DNA from: Dyadobacter sp. CY347
GTDB lineage: Bacteria > Bacteroidota > Bacteroidia > Cytophagales > Spirosomataceae
Direction of reading: 5' to 3'
NCBI RefSeq assembly: GCF_021502655.1
Contig: NZ_JAKFFT010000007.1
Span: 310,001 to 374,000, forward strand
DNA length: 64,000 nt
In this document: positions 53,555 to 63,818 of the stretch, one piece after another
Layout: each line of letters opens with the position of its first letter
Position numbering within the stretch: the first letter of the stretch is position 1
Notes under the pieces: model-generated
What the model was told of the DNA's origin: nothing
The model's database searches: none
The model's input: only the letters and a program-made list of their open reading frames with translations
Position numbers and translations under genes: made by a program

Positions 53555-54157
53555 TTACGCGCCAACATAAAGAGCGTCAGCAGCTTTCCAGTCTACTACG
53601 TTCCAATATGCGTCGATGTAATCCGGGCGCTTGTTTTGATATTTCAGGTAATAAGCGTGTTCCCACACGTCCAAACCGATGATAGGCGTTCCTTTTGCCT
53701 CTGCAATGTCCATCAATGGGTTGTCCTGGTTTGGGGTAGAAGTAATGGCTACGCCGTCGCCGGATTTGATCAACCATGACCATCCTGAGCCGAAACGGCC
53801 TGTTGCCGCTTTTTTGAACTCGTCTTTGAATGCCTGGAACGATCCGAATTTCGCTGTAATCGCTTTTCCTAGCTCGCCAGTTGGCTCACCGCCACCGTTT
53901 GGAGAAAGTGATTTCCAGAAAAATGCGTGGTTCCAGTGACCACCGCCGTTGTTACGAACCGGTGCTGGTGCTTTGCTGATATTTGCGACAATCTCTTCTA
54001 TGCTTTTGCCTTCCAGTTCAGTGCCTGCTACCGCTGCATTCAAATTGGTAACATATGCCTGATGGTGACGGTCGTGATGTATCTCCATAGTCAATGCGTC
54101 GAAATGAGGCTCCAATGCATTGTTTGCGTAAGGTAAGGGATCTAGTGTAAACGCCAT
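53555..54157 (-). CDS. sodA: Superoxide dismutase (Fe/Mn)
   Basis: 200 residues, full length for the family. Metal ligands are His27 ([12 protein letters not shown]), His77 ([11 protein letters not shown]), Asp163 and His167 ([10 protein letters not shown]). The GGGHWNH phrase and GSGWSWLI are typical of Fe/Mn dismutases; metal preference cannot be decided. Cytosolic, converts superoxide to hydrogen peroxide and oxygen. It is downstream of tadA on the same strand after 63 bp and ends in the hairpin at 53481-53531. Stable core gene flanking the island. Confidence 0.95.
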   Translation of the reverse strand: MAFTLDPLPYANNALEPHFDALTMEIHHDRHHQAYVTNLNAAVAGTELEGKSIEEIVANISKAPAPVRNNGGGHWNHAFFWKSLSPNGGGEPTGELGKAITAKFGSFQAFKDEFKKAATGRFGSGWSWLIKSGDGVAITSTPNQDNPLMDIAEAKGTPIIGLDVWEHAYYLKYQNKRPDYIDAYWNVVDWKAADALYVGA

Positions 54158-54220
54158 TTTCAGTGTAGTTTAATGTTTAAAATATATACTATATCAGTAG
54201 GCTAACAGCAGAAAAAGGCT

Positions 54221-54673
54221 TTATGTTCTTAATCTCCTAAAAAATTTGAGCAGCAGCTCCTGCGATTCGGTTGCCAAAATTCCGGTTGTCAGACTGGTTT
54301 TAGGATGTAAAATAACTTTGCCAAGCCTGGAAAATCCCCGTTTTTCGTCAGCCGCACCGAATACCACGCGGTCCATTTGCGTCCAATAGAGCGCCCCGGC
54401 GCACATGACGCAGGGTTCGAGCGTTACGTACAATGTGCAATCCTGAAGATATTTTGACCCCAGATTATCTGACGCCGCGGTGATGGCAATCATCTCTGCG
54501 TGAGCGGTCACATCGTTGAGTTTTTCGGTTTGGTTATAACCTTTACCAATAATGCGCTCGCCAATTACCACCACAGCGCCCACCGGAATTTCGCCTTCTT
54601 CGTACGCTTTTTCGGCTTGCCGCATGGCTTCTGCCATGAAGTAGTTGTCCAGAATGTCTGCCTGAATGTTCAA
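54221..54673 (-). CDS. tadA: tRNA-specific adenosine deaminase
   Basis: 150 residues. Zinc-deaminase motifs His58-Ala-Glu60 (TAHAEM) and Pro87-Cys88-x2-Cys91 (EPCVMCAGAL) are intact. The helix MAEAMRQAEKAYEEGEIPVGAV at the N-terminus is that of TadA, which deaminates the wobble adenosine of tRNA-Arg (ACG) to inosine. Full length, and no second copy is in the window. Precedes the sod gene on the same strand. Confidence 0.92.
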   Translation of the reverse strand: MNIQADILDNYFMAEAMRQAEKAYEEGEIPVGAVVVIGERIIGKGYNQTEKLNDVTAHAEMIAITAASDNLGSKYLQDCTLYVTLEPCVMCAGALYWTQMDRVVFGAADEKRGFSRLGKVILHPKTSLTTGILATESQELLLKFFRRLRT

Positions 54674-54696
54674 TGTAAATGGTTGTTATTGAATGA

Positions 54697-54735
54697 AAAC
54701 GGGACATTCATCGCTAAGCAATAAATGTCCCGTTT
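54697..54735 (-). terminator. Terminator of the T9SS repeat protein gene
   Basis: AAACGGGACATT and AATGTCCCGTTT form a perfect 12-bp stem with a 15-nt loop between the 1301-residue gene and tadA. On the minus strand TTTTCATT follows. The + strand side also carries a T-run (TTATTTTTT). Confidence 0.8.
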
Positions 54736-54754
54736 GTTATTTTTTAAACCCAAA

Positions 54755-57700
54755 TTAAGGCTTCATAATGCGCCAGACTGTATTCTTATTCCCGTTTGTA
54801 ACCCTTAGCAGGTAAAGTCCTGAAGGGTAGGAGGAGAAGTCTACATGAGTCACTTTCTGGTTGATGCTTTTCACAGCGCGTGAGCGGCCGGTAAGATCAA
54901 TAACCTCTGCGCTAGCTTCTCTTGGCGCAATAATACCGTCAATTTCCACGGTGCATTGTGTTGTAACGAGTGTTGGATAAACCTTCACCCAATCGGCGGA
55001 AGCCGCCGGCTCAACACCCAGGATCGGATCCACCTGAACTCTGGCGCTACCAGCTCCTTTACCCGTTCCGCAACCATTGGTCACCTTCGAAATGGTGTAA
55101 GTCGTCGTCGTTCTCGGTGCCAGTTTGAATGTATAGGGAGTGACAGATGCGGTGATCAGCGAATCCTTTGTGCCATTGCTCAATGTGAAAGTCCAGGGTG
55201 CTTTTCCTGTGGTTTCAATTTTCATATCCGCCTTATCGCCCACCAGGATCGTTTGTGTGCCGGTGATTGTGGCAACCGGAAGCGGACTAGCCGTAATGGT
55301 GATCGAGCTTACACTGCCTTTTACCGTAAATTCAGGGTTCGTGCCCGAACTCACGACACGCACATAATAGCTTCCTGCCAGCGTTGTGTCCGGGAACGTG
55401 GCTGTGATGATATTGGATGAAGCAACGGACGGAATACTGACAAATTTAGCGTCCGTATTCTCCGTGGCAATCTGTACTTTAAATGTATTTTCGGAAGGAA
55501 AATCGCCCGACTGCTGGAATGGCACACTGAATGTCTTACCTGCGCAAGCTTCGGCCACGGAAGGGTTACCCGAATTAATGGTAGGGATTTTCACTGTTAC
55601 CAAGGCGCTTCCGATGGGTAAGCCTTTACCGCAAGCATTGGCCACATCGGTAAGCAAGTAAGTGGTCGTAGTGGTTGGCTTAACCTGGATTTCGTGATTT
55701 TGCTGATCTGTTGTATCAGTAGTGCCGTCTGAAAGCGTATAAATCCAAGGTCCGTCGCCCGTGAATCTGATCCGGATCGTTGCCGTTTGTCCAAGGTCAA
55801 TGGTAGAACTTCCTGATACCGTTGCAGATGGTAATGCTTTGATGTGGATTTTGATCTCTTCTTTTGGACTTTCGCAGCCATTTGAGCCTGTTTGTGTCAC
55901 GAAGAATGAATAATCCTGTACTTTTTCTGTGAATGGTGTAAATGGAACACCTTGGAAATCAGTATCATTTGCATTGCGATACCATTTCAGGATAGAACCT
56001 GTTGCGTCCAGCCTGGGTGCAACTTCGTTCTGGCAGTATGCAAGTTGCGTAGTGGTTTGTGGTTTTGGTGTTGTATTGATTTTTACATCAATCTTGGCAC
56101 GGTCGCTGACACAACCTTCGAGTGACTGGCCTACAAAATAAGAAGTCGTTCCGCCTTCCGCAGTGGATGGAACCGGCGCATTGTCACTAGGATCGCCGCC
56201 TGTTGCATTTGTTCCGTACCATTTCAGGATCCCATTTGTCACCGGCGTCGCCGATAATGGCTGCGCTGCAACGAACTGGCATATTTCAACAAGTGAATTG
56301 TCAATTCCCGGTAAGCCTGGAAGTGGTTTTACGCGGATTTTTTGAGCAATTCTTGTTGCGCTTTCGCAGTTCTTTGCAGAGATCTGAGTTGCGTAATATA
56401 TGGTCTCTCCGGCATTTTTGATGTTTATAGAAGGCGCATTTTTTGATGCATTTCCACCTGTCGCAGCCGTGTACCAGTTTATGGTATTTCCGCTGGAAGC
56501 CTGGGTTGGGAATGTGTAGGTTTTGTCTGTGCGCTCCTGGCAAACAACTTCGGAAACTGTTGGTAATGTTGCTGGCGTCGCGTTAACGGTCACGTCAAGT
56601 TTGGCGCGTGGACTTTCGCAAACCAGGCTTCCGTATGTGTTGGATTGTGACAAATAGTATGAATTTACACCTGCCGTCGCTGTTCCGGGAGTAGGAGTGG
56701 TAGCGTAACTGGTGCCTCCCGTGGGTGTGCTATACCATTTATAAGTGCCTCCTGATGGTGTTAATGGAACTGCTTTTACGCCTGCGCAATAATCGACTGG
56801 AGTAACAGTAGGAGCAACTGGTGTGTCTTTGATAATGACATCAATTTTTGCCCTCGGTCCTTCGCATAGTCCGGATGCTGTTTGGCTTACATAATAGCTC
56901 GTTGTGCCAACGGTTGCTGTATTTGGTGAAGGTGCAGTAGATGAGCCATTTCCGCCTGTTGCAGCAGTATACCATTGCAATGCAGCGCCAGTCGCTGTCA
57001 ACGGACTTGCTGTTGAATTTTGGCACAAATTAACTGGCGAAATAACGGTTGGTAAAGTAGATAAATTTCTGATGGAAACCTTAATTTCAGCTCTTGCGCT
57101 TTCACAACCGCCTATTGTCTGGCTTACATAGTAACTTTTTGTTCCTATCGCATTGGTGGTTGGAGTAGGAGCAGAAGCCGATCCTGTGCCGCCTGTTGCA
57201 TTAGCATACCATTTCAGATTGCTTCCCGTAGCGGTTAATGTTGGTGGAGTTGCATTTAGGCAATAAGTCAGATCATCAACTGCCGGAGCAGCAGTCTGGT
57301 TTATAGTAACTTTGATTTCGGCTTTCGCACTTTCACATCCACCAATGGTTTGGGTCACAAAATAAGATGTCGTTCCCGCTGATCCGCTTGAAGGTTTTGG
57401 TGCTGCGCCAAGAGCGGTGCCGGATTCATTATACCATTTAAGGCCTGTCCCGGTGGCGGTTAATGCCGATGTGGTTTCGTTTAAACAGTAAGAAACATTT
57501 GCAACTCCTGGCGCCGCTGGTGGAACGCATGCAGTAACAGTTACCTCGATTGCCGAACGAACACTTTCACAATCATTCAATATTTGACTTACATAATAAG
57601 TTGTCGTTCCAACGGTGCCGGTTGATGGCGTTGGCGCTGTTGTGGAAGCTGTTCCTCCCGTTGCATTGGTGCCGTACCAGTTCAATGTTGCACCCGTTAA

Positions 57701-58660
57701 TGCAGTCGCTTGAAGTGCCTTGGCATTTGTTTGATCTTTGGTATATGAAACCGGCGTTGTCACAACTGGCTTTGCAGGTGGCGTACAAGCCGATACATTC
57801 ACAACAATCGCTGAACGCTCGCTCTCGCAATCATTCAAAGTTTGGCTTACATAATAAGTGATTGTTCCAACCGCACTAGTTGAGGGAATGGTCTTGGTTG
57901 CAGAGGCTGTTCCTCCGGTTTCGTTGGCTCCATACCAATTCAATTTAGCACCGGTCAATGCTGTTGCTTCCAATGCGACGGCTGTCTGGCCTTTTGTATA
58001 TGAAACAGGCGTTGTCACAACTGGCTTTGCAGGTGGCGTACAGGCTGTTTTTGTAACATTCACAACAATTTGAGACCGGTCACTTTCGCAGCCGCTTACT
58101 GTTTGACTTACGAAAAAGGTTTGTGTTCCCTCTGTTTCAGTGTCAGGGGTGGGAATGGTTGCTGATCCGGCAGCACTAGTTTCGGTGTTATACCATTTCA
58201 AGGCTGTGCCGGTTGCGTCCAATGCAACTGCTTTATCTCCTACTTCATAGGCGACAGGCGAAATTACAGTTGGCTTTGCAGGAATAGCATTTATTTTCAG
58301 GTTAGCGCTTTCTGATGTTGCGATTGCGGGAACCAATAATACGAAGCCAATGACGCGTATTTTATATCCGGAACCTGCAACGGTTCCGTTTGGAATGGTT
58401 ACCGAAATTGGGGAAGTGGCCGAAGATCCGAGATCAACCGGGGCGGCAAAGGAGCCGGATGCGTTTGATAGTTGGGCTGTAAAATTTGTAGGCGCTAAGA
58501 GAATGTCTTCTGCCGTGAACTCAACCGAAACTGTTCCGCCGGCACAAACCTCCGCTGGCTTCAAAGCATCCGTTGTAATTGTCTGGCCAAATGAATTTGC
58601 GACGCATAAAATCGCGGCAAGGATTGTAAAAATACTCTTTTTAATAGATGTTCTTTTCAT
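54755..58660 (-). CDS. T9SS-sorted surface protein with ten Ig-like repeats (1301 aa)
   Basis: A signal peptide (MKRTSIKKSIFTILAAILCV) precedes an Ig-like export domain (EVCAGGTVSVEFTAED). Ten tandem repeats of about 80 residues follow, with pattern P-x-V, cysteine or Y near the start, LKWY or LNWY, TGGTAS, SYYVSQT, CES and RAKIDV (about 55860-58290). Then three beta domains of the LSDGT/TTTTY type lead to the T9SS sorting domain ending VTNGNKNTVWRIMK. The repeats and modules match those of the 7898-12142 protein, so these are paralogous surface adhesins. No enzyme motif. Terminated by the hairpin at 54697-54735. Confidence 0.88.
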   Translation of the reverse strand: MKRTSIKKSIFTILAAILCVANSFGQTITTDALKPAEVCAGGTVSVEFTAEDILLAPTNFTAQLSNASGSFAAPVDLGSSATSPISVTIPNGTVAGSGYKIRVIGFVLLVPAIATSESANLKINAIPAKPTVISPVAYEVGDKAVALDATGTALKWYNTETSAAGSATIPTPDTETEGTQTFFVSQTVSGCESDRSQIVVNVTKTACTPPAKPVVTTPVSYTKGQTAVALEATALTGAKLNWYGANETGGTASATKTIPSTSAVGTITYYVSQTLNDCESERSAIVVNVSACTPPAKPVVTTPVSYTKDQTNAKALQATALTGATLNWYGTNATGGTASTTAPTPSTGTVGTTTYYVSQILNDCESVRSAIEVTVTACVPPAAPGVANVSYCLNETTSALTATGTGLKWYNESGTALGAAPKPSSGSAGTTSYFVTQTIGGCESAKAEIKVTINQTAAPAVDDLTYCLNATPPTLTATGSNLKWYANATGGTGSASAPTPTTNAIGTKSYYVSQTIGGCESARAEIKVSIRNLSTLPTVISPVNLCQNSTASPLTATGAALQWYTAATGGNGSSTAPSPNTATVGTTSYYVSQTASGLCEGPRAKIDVIIKDTPVAPTVTPVDYCAGVKAVPLTPSGGTYKWYSTPTGGTSYATTPTPGTATAGVNSYYLSQSNTYGSLVCESPRAKLDVTVNATPATLPTVSEVVCQERTDKTYTFPTQASSGNTINWYTAATGGNASKNAPSINIKNAGETIYYATQISAKNCESATRIAQKIRVKPLPGLPGIDNSLVEICQFVAAQPLSATPVTNGILKWYGTNATGGDPSDNAPVPSTAEGGTTSYFVGQSLEGCVSDRAKIDVKINTTPKPQTTTQLAYCQNEVAPRLDATGSILKWYRNANDTDFQGVPFTPFTEKVQDYSFFVTQTGSNGCESPKEEIKIHIKALPSATVSGSSTIDLGQTATIRIRFTGDGPWIYTLSDGTTDTTDQQNHEIQVKPTTTTTYLLTDVANACGKGLPIGSALVTVKIPTINSGNPSVAEACAGKTFSVPFQQSGDFPSENTFKVQIATENTDAKFVSIPSVASSNIITATFPDTTLAGSYYVRVVSSGTNPEFTVKGSVSSITITASPLPVATITGTQTILVGDKADMKIETTGKAPWTFTLSNGTKDSLITASVTPYTFKLAPRTTTTYTISKVTNGCGTGKGAGSARVQVDPILGVEPAASADWVKVYPTLVTTQCTVEIDGIIAPREASAEVIDLTGRSRAVKSINQKVTHVDFSSYPSGLYLLRVTNGNKNTVWRIMKP
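55860..58290. repeat. Tandem Ig-like repeat region inside the 1301-residue gene
   Basis: Ten units of roughly 240-260 bp. Units 2 and 3 (about 57520-58040) are nearly identical in DNA, including GGCGTTGTCACAACTGGCTT at both 57743-57770 and 57992-58025, pointing to recent duplication; the others have diverged. Confidence 0.75.
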
Positions 58661-58739
58661 GTATCTGTCTTAATATCTTTCCGCTAACCTGTTTGTCTGG
58701 TAAAGTTAGAGATATTTTTCAAATACACTTTCGACTCAA

Positions 58740-61700
58740 TTAAGGAAGCTCGCTTTTCCTTTGAATAAGTGAACTGTAGACGACATCCTGGATTTTCCTA
58801 CGCGTCCTCTGCGTAGTAATTGCCGTATTTTCTGCATCCGGATTGACGCGGTTCGAAAGAAAAATAAATAACAGATCTTCTTCGGGATCAATCCAAACCA
58901 TGGTGCCGGTGAAGCCCGTGTGACCAAAAGAATTCACAGACGCCTGTGGAGATACGTAAGAACTATTTCCGTCAACCGGCGCTTTGTCCCAGCCCAATCC
59001 GCGGTGATGCGATTCGTCATAGACGCGTGAAAAAAGTGGAACGGTTGCGTTTTCAAAATATCTCCGACCTGCGTAATTTCCTTTCCAAAGATTCATTTGA
59101 AACAAAATGGCCAGGTCACGCGCCGTTCCGAAAAGCCCTGCATGGCCTGCAACGCCGCCAACAATGGCCGACATCTGATCATGCACAGTCCCTTGAAGCA
59201 ACTGGTTCCGGTAACGGTAATCCTGTTCAGTAGGCGCAATTTGTTTTTCCGAAAAACGGCGCAGCGGATTAAAACCCAGGTAAGCCAGTCCCAATGGCTC
59301 GTAAATGTTGGCAGACACGAAAATGTCAAGCGGCTGCCCCGTTACTTTTTCAACGATTTTTTGCAATGTTAAAAAACCAAGATCGCTGTACAGGTAACCG
59401 TAACTGCCCGATCGTTCTCTGCGGTTGTTCATAGGCGACTCCACAACCCATTTCCAAACCGAATCGCGCATAGCACCTTTGGCAAAAAGCTTCGGTGCAA
59501 CTTGCAGATAATAAGCTGTATCCGCCCTGGAACTATAATATTCCGGAAGCAAGCCGCCAGCGCTGGTTTTGGTCTTTTCCCAAAGCGGCGGATAAAATGA
59601 AACCATTCCCGATCGGTGCATCAGCAGATCCCTAATCGTAAAATTCTGTTTGTTGGTGCCAACGAGTTCAGGGAGATAGGCGGATGCTTTTTGGTCTAAA
59701 TCAATTTGCTTGCGGTCGTACAAAAGCATAATGGCCTGCAATGTGGCCGAAACTTTTGTGACGGAAGCCAGGTCGTAAATGGTTTCAGAAGTAACCCGGT
59801 CCGGTGTGCGGTAATTAAGGCCGCCAAATTGTTTGTCGTAAATGATCTTTCCTTTTCTCGCAACCAAAACTTCGCAACCCGGAAAAACATGATCATTCAC
59901 CGCAGATGTTGCCAGCTCATCGATCCGTTTCAGCGAACTGCCGTCCATACCCACACTTTCCGGCGTTCCAAATCCGATCCGGTTGATGGATGTGGTCGTT
60001 ATGCCGCTGCCTGCTTTGAAGGAAAGCACCGAAACCGGCAAGCGGCCCTGCGATTTTAATGCACCAAAAATAATCTGCGGAACAATCTCCTGCTGATCCT
60101 TCCCGTCCTGGCTTGCGCAGATCAAGACATCCGTATCCGGGAAAAATTGAATGCTATAAGGCGTTCCAAACAAGCAAAGGATTACTTTTTTGTTCTGCTG
60201 CTTCAATTGGTTTACAAAATCCACCATGCCCGTCGTCACCCCGTAATTGCTTTTCGGATTGGAAGTGATGCCATGCACATCCACGATCACGGTGTTGTAG
60301 TTGCCCAAATAACCCATCATTTCCGCGATCTGCGCTTGTGACGCAGGCCCTTCATAGAATGTGTAGGAACGCATCGGTTTGTAAGTCGACAGCATTTTCT
60401 GGAATGCTACGCTGCTTCCTTCCCCGATGCTCACAGAAGCCATTTTATCGTCTAAAACCGACCCGATAGGCAGCAGATCATTTTCATTTTTCACAACCGT
60501 AACCGAAGCTTCACACAGTTCGCGATACAGCTCTTTGCTTTTTTCGGTGTTGAGGTCTGCGTAAAGATTATTGGTATCAATGGGTTTATACTGGCTCAGT
60601 CCCGACCAGTATTTAGCCTGCAAAATGCGTTTTACCTTATCATCAATGATCTTTTCGCTGATCCTTTTTGAATCAATGGCGTCTTTGATTTTGGTAACCG
60701 TCTCGGCAATGCTCTCAGGATACAGGAGAATGTCGTTTCCGGCGATTAAAGCTTTCAAATTCACTTCTGCTGCTTTTCCTGTTTTCAAAACACCGCGCAT
60801 GTTCATGGCATCAGTGAAAACCAATCCGCGGAATCCAAGATCCTTGCGCAAAAGGCCGGTAACCACTTTTTCGGAGAGAGAACTGGCCAGGTTAGGCGTG
60901 CTGTCCAATGCAGGAATGTACAAATGACCATTTAAAACACCCATTAAGCTGTCGGCGATCATGGCCCGGTAAGGATAGAGATCCGTTTCGGTAAGCTGGT
61001 CCACGGAATGCGTGAGGACAGGCAATGTAAAATGAGAATCCGCATCCGTATCGCCGTGACCGGGGAAGTGCTTCGCGGTTGCAATGATCTTGTTGTGCTG
61101 CAAACCTTTCATATAGGCAATCGCTTTGCGCGTTACATTGTCGCGGTCTTCACCAAATGAACGTATACCGATCACCGGATTGCCCGGATTGCTGTTAATG
61201 TCAGAAACGGGTGCAAAATTGATTTGAATGCCCAAACGGCTGCATTGTCTGGCGATGTCGCTGCCCATTTTGTAAACGAGCGCGTCGTCCTGGATGGAGC
61301 CGAGCACCATTTGTTTTGGGAAGGATATGGTGCTGTCGAGGCGCATGCCCAGGCCCCATTCGCCGTCAATGCCGATAAATAAAGGAATGTTGGAATGCGA
61401 TTGATAGCGGTTGGTCAGCTGCGCCTGTCCCACCGGGCCGCCCTGAAAGAATATCAGGCCACCGATGTGAAAGTCGCTGATCAGGCGGTCAATGTATTTA
61501 TAATGTGATTCGTCGCGATTGGAGAATGTGGCCACCATGAAGAGCTGGCCGATTTTTTGTTCAATGGTCAAAGACTTTAATGTGCTGTCAACCCATTCAT
61601 TTTCAGGCAATACTAGCACAGGATCAAGCTTTTTCCTAGCTTTTTTTGCAGGCTGCTTGACCGTTTCCGGCAATGTTGCAACCGGTTCACTGAAAACCCG

Positions 61701-61808
61701 GATGCGTTTCCAGGCTACGGAAGCCATTGATGTTAGAATGACCAGGAAGACTACACTTACAACTAAACGAAACCGGCTTAAGAACCAATTTTTCATACTC
61801 CGAACCAC
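58740..61808 (-). CDS. Periplasmic GH3 beta-N-acetylglucosaminidase fused to a serine hydrolase
   Basis: 1022 residues with one N-terminal membrane helix (FRLVVSVVFLVILTSMASVAW). The GH3 domain (about 70-400) carries KHFPGHGDTDADSHF, the NagZ Asp-His motif, and FTDAMNMRGV with the nucleophile aspartate. A GH3-type C-terminal domain follows. From about residue 600 a class C beta-lactamase-like domain has SVTK (SxxK), YSDLGF (Y-x-N/D) and HTGFTG. The fusion occurs in Bacteroidota and should act on cell-wall fragments; the second domain may be a peptidase or esterase. Start ATG 61808. Confidence 0.9.
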   Translation of the reverse strand: MVRSMKNWFLSRFRLVVSVVFLVILTSMASVAWKRIRVFSEPVATLPETVKQPAKKARKKLDPVLVLPENEWVDSTLKSLTIEQKIGQLFMVATFSNRDESHYKYIDRLISDFHIGGLIFFQGGPVGQAQLTNRYQSHSNIPLFIGIDGEWGLGMRLDSTISFPKQMVLGSIQDDALVYKMGSDIARQCSRLGIQINFAPVSDINSNPGNPVIGIRSFGEDRDNVTRKAIAYMKGLQHNKIIATAKHFPGHGDTDADSHFTLPVLTHSVDQLTETDLYPYRAMIADSLMGVLNGHLYIPALDSTPNLASSLSEKVVTGLLRKDLGFRGLVFTDAMNMRGVLKTGKAAEVNLKALIAGNDILLYPESIAETVTKIKDAIDSKRISEKIIDDKVKRILQAKYWSGLSQYKPIDTNNLYADLNTEKSKELYRELCEASVTVVKNENDLLPIGSVLDDKMASVSIGEGSSVAFQKMLSTYKPMRSYTFYEGPASQAQIAEMMGYLGNYNTVIVDVHGITSNPKSNYGVTTGMVDFVNQLKQQNKKVILCLFGTPYSIQFFPDTDVLICASQDGKDQQEIVPQIIFGALKSQGRLPVSVLSFKAGSGITTTSINRIGFGTPESVGMDGSSLKRIDELATSAVNDHVFPGCEVLVARKGKIIYDKQFGGLNYRTPDRVTSETIYDLASVTKVSATLQAIMLLYDRKQIDLDQKASAYLPELVGTNKQNFTIRDLLMHRSGMVSFYPPLWEKTKTSAGGLLPEYYSSRADTAYYLQVAPKLFAKGAMRDSVWKWVVESPMNNRRERSGSYGYLYSDLGFLTLQKIVEKVTGQPLDIFVSANIYEPLGLAYLGFNPLRRFSEKQIAPTEQDYRYRNQLLQGTVHDQMSAIVGGVAGHAGLFGTARDLAILFQMNLWKGNYAGRRYFENATVPLFSRVYDESHHRGLGWDKAPVDGNSSYVSPQASVNSFGHTGFTGTMVWIDPEEDLLFIFLSNRVNPDAENTAITTQRTRRKIQDVVYSSLIQRKSELP

Positions 61809-61983
61809 TGATTTTAACGAGGGAATGTTAGGTTATCTGACTTCTGCACCGCCCAATTGAGTTTATAAAAGTTACAATAATAACAAATTGCGGTCGGAAT
61901 AAATCCGAAAAAAAGTTGTTTTAATACAATTCTAATATTTAATGCTTTTGAAATTTGATCTTCAATAAGTTTCAAACTTAAAA

Positions 61984-62691
61984 CTATTTGGTCAGGGTCC
62001 GGAAAATCTCTTCCAGTGAATCTCCCGTTTTTCGCAGCTCGTCTAATGAGCTGTCGCTCACCACTTTTCCTTTATTAATAATGATCACCCGATCACATAA
62101 TGCTTCCACTTCCTGCATAATGTGTGTTGAAAAAAGAACTGTTTTGTCTTTTCCCGCATTACGGATCACGTCCCGGATTTCTTGTATCTGATTGGGATCC
62201 AGGCCAGTAGTAGGTTCATCCAGGATCAGCACAGAAGGATTATGCAAAAACGACTGCGCAAGTCCCACACGTTGGCGGTAACCTTTGGAAAGCTGCCCGA
62301 TCTTCTTGCGCTTCTCTACTTCCAACCCGCACAAAGCAATGACCTCGTCCACTCTGGTGCGTAATTCGGCTGACTTCATGCCATACAATTTTCCCGAAAA
62401 AAGGAGAAATTCGCTCACGTACATATCCAGGTAAAGCGGGTTATGCTCTGGCAAATATCCTATTGTCCTGCGCGCGGGCATTGGCTCATCTGTAACATCA
62501 TAATCAGACACTTTGGCCGATCCTTCCGAAGCTTTAAGATAGCCGGTCAGTATCTTCATCGTCGTTGATTTCCCAGCTCCGTTCGGACCCAGAAACCCAA
62601 CGATCTCTCCCTTTTTCAAACTAAAAGAAATCCCATCAATCGCACGCTGCGTTCCGTAGAGTTTGGTAAGGTTGGTGACTTGGATGGACAT
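61984..62691 (-). CDS. gldA: ABC transporter ATP-binding protein, GldA type
   Basis: 235 residues. Walker A GPNGAGKST (35-43), signature LSKGYRQRVGLAQ, Walker B VLILDEPTTGLD. GYLPEHNPLYLDMYVSEFL and the LSKGYRQR signature are characteristic of GldA, the ATPase of the gliding/T9SS-associated GldA-GldF-GldG transporter. It fits a genome that uses T9SS export. gldF and gldG are not next to it. The DUF5009-type gene begins 11 bp upstream on the same strand and may be co-transcribed. Confidence 0.85.
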   Translation of the reverse strand: MSIQVTNLTKLYGTQRAIDGISFSLKKGEIVGFLGPNGAGKSTTMKILTGYLKASEGSAKVSDYDVTDEPMPARRTIGYLPEHNPLYLDMYVSEFLLFSGKLYGMKSAELRTRVDEVIALCGLEVEKRKKIGQLSKGYRQRVGLAQSFLHNPSVLILDEPTTGLDPNQIQEIRDVIRNAGKDKTVLFSTHIMQEVEALCDRVIIINKGKVVSDSSLDELRKTGDSLEEIFRTLTK

Positions 62692-62702
62692 TAATTAATA
62701 TT

Positions 62703-63818
62703 TTAAACCTTCAAAAATAGCTTATTCCTAAATAAAAGATACATAAACGCCCATTGAACCATGATATAAGCGATCACTTCGCCGACTGCTTCAATGGTGT
62801 GCGGGAAGTAACTGAGTATGCCTCCGAAAAGTGCCTGGGCTGTATAATTAAAGTTGATAAAGCTTCCTACCATATAAATCACGATGGAATTCATCCCGAT
62901 CACTACGAAGAACAATGTCCATTTCCGGTAATTCAGCACGTCTACGATCCAGTAGAACAGCGCCAGCAACAATGTACTGAACCCGCCTGCACAAAGCACG
63001 AACGAACTCGTCCACAGATTCTTGTTGATCGGAAAAAAGTAATCCCAAACGACGCATACGAGCAGGCTGATAACGCCCGCAAAAACCAGGTAAACGACTT
63101 TATTATTTTTTGATATAACCTCTTCACTTGTCCGCAAAAGCTCACCTGCAAAAATGCCCATTAACCCCGTTGCAATGGCCGGAATAGTAGAAACCAGCCC
63201 TTCCGGATCATGTATCGTCAAGTGTAACCGTCCCGGAATGATCATTTTGTCAATATAGCTGGCCGGGTTACATTCAATGGTCAGCAAGCCAGCGCCGCAG
63301 CCCGGGACCGGATAAAATTTCATGAACAGATAGTAACCGATCAGGATCGCGGCGAACCAGATCCAGCGTGTTCTTTTTTCAGTGTATAAATAAATGATCT
63401 GGGCAAACATTCCGGCTAATCCAATTCGCGCCAGAACACTCGGATAACGCATGTTTTCCCATTCGGTTTGAAATAAACCATTGTTATAAATCACGCCCAG
63501 CAAAACCAGCGTTAACCCACGCTGAACCACTTTTCTGATCAATTCCGAAGGCGGAATGCCCTTTTCCAAGCGGCTGCCCAGCGAAAATGGTGCGGAAACG
63601 CCAGCCATAAACAGGAATGTGGGGAAGATCAGGTCGTAGGCGCGGAAACCGTTCCAATCCGGGTGGGTGAATTGATGCGCCATAAAAATAGCCCAGGACC
63701 AGCCGGTAACTTTTGCAAGCACAGCGAAAATTTCTTCGCCTCCTGAGATCCAAAACATGTCAAAACCACGCAATGTATCCAGCGATAACAACCTCTGCGG
63801 CGCAGGACTATCTTTCAT
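62703..63818 (-). CDS. DUF5009-type membrane acyltransferase
   Basis: 371 residues with about ten hydrophobic helices. RLLSLDTLRGFDMFWISGGEEIF and MAHQFTHPDWNGFRAYDLIFPTFLFMAG are typical of the DUF5009/COG4299 family related to heparan-alpha-glucosaminide N-acetyltransferase; the histidine in the first loop is the likely acyl acceptor. Probably acetylates a glycan or cell-wall component from the cytoplasmic side. Runs into gldA after 11 bp. Substrate unknown. Confidence 0.82.
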   Translation of the reverse strand: MKDSPAPQRLLSLDTLRGFDMFWISGGEEIFAVLAKVTGWSWAIFMAHQFTHPDWNGFRAYDLIFPTFLFMAGVSAPFSLGSRLEKGIPPSELIRKVVQRGLTLVLLGVIYNNGLFQTEWENMRYPSVLARIGLAGMFAQIIYLYTEKRTRWIWFAAILIGYYLFMKFYPVPGCGAGLLTIECNPASYIDKMIIPGRLHLTIHDPEGLVSTIPAIATGLMGIFAGELLRTSEEVISKNNKVVYLVFAGVISLLVCVVWDYFFPINKNLWTSSFVLCAGGFSTLLLALFYWIVDVLNYRKWTLFFVVIGMNSIVIYMVGSFINFNYTAQALFGGILSYFPHTIEAVGEVIAYIMVQWAFMYLLFRNKLFLKV

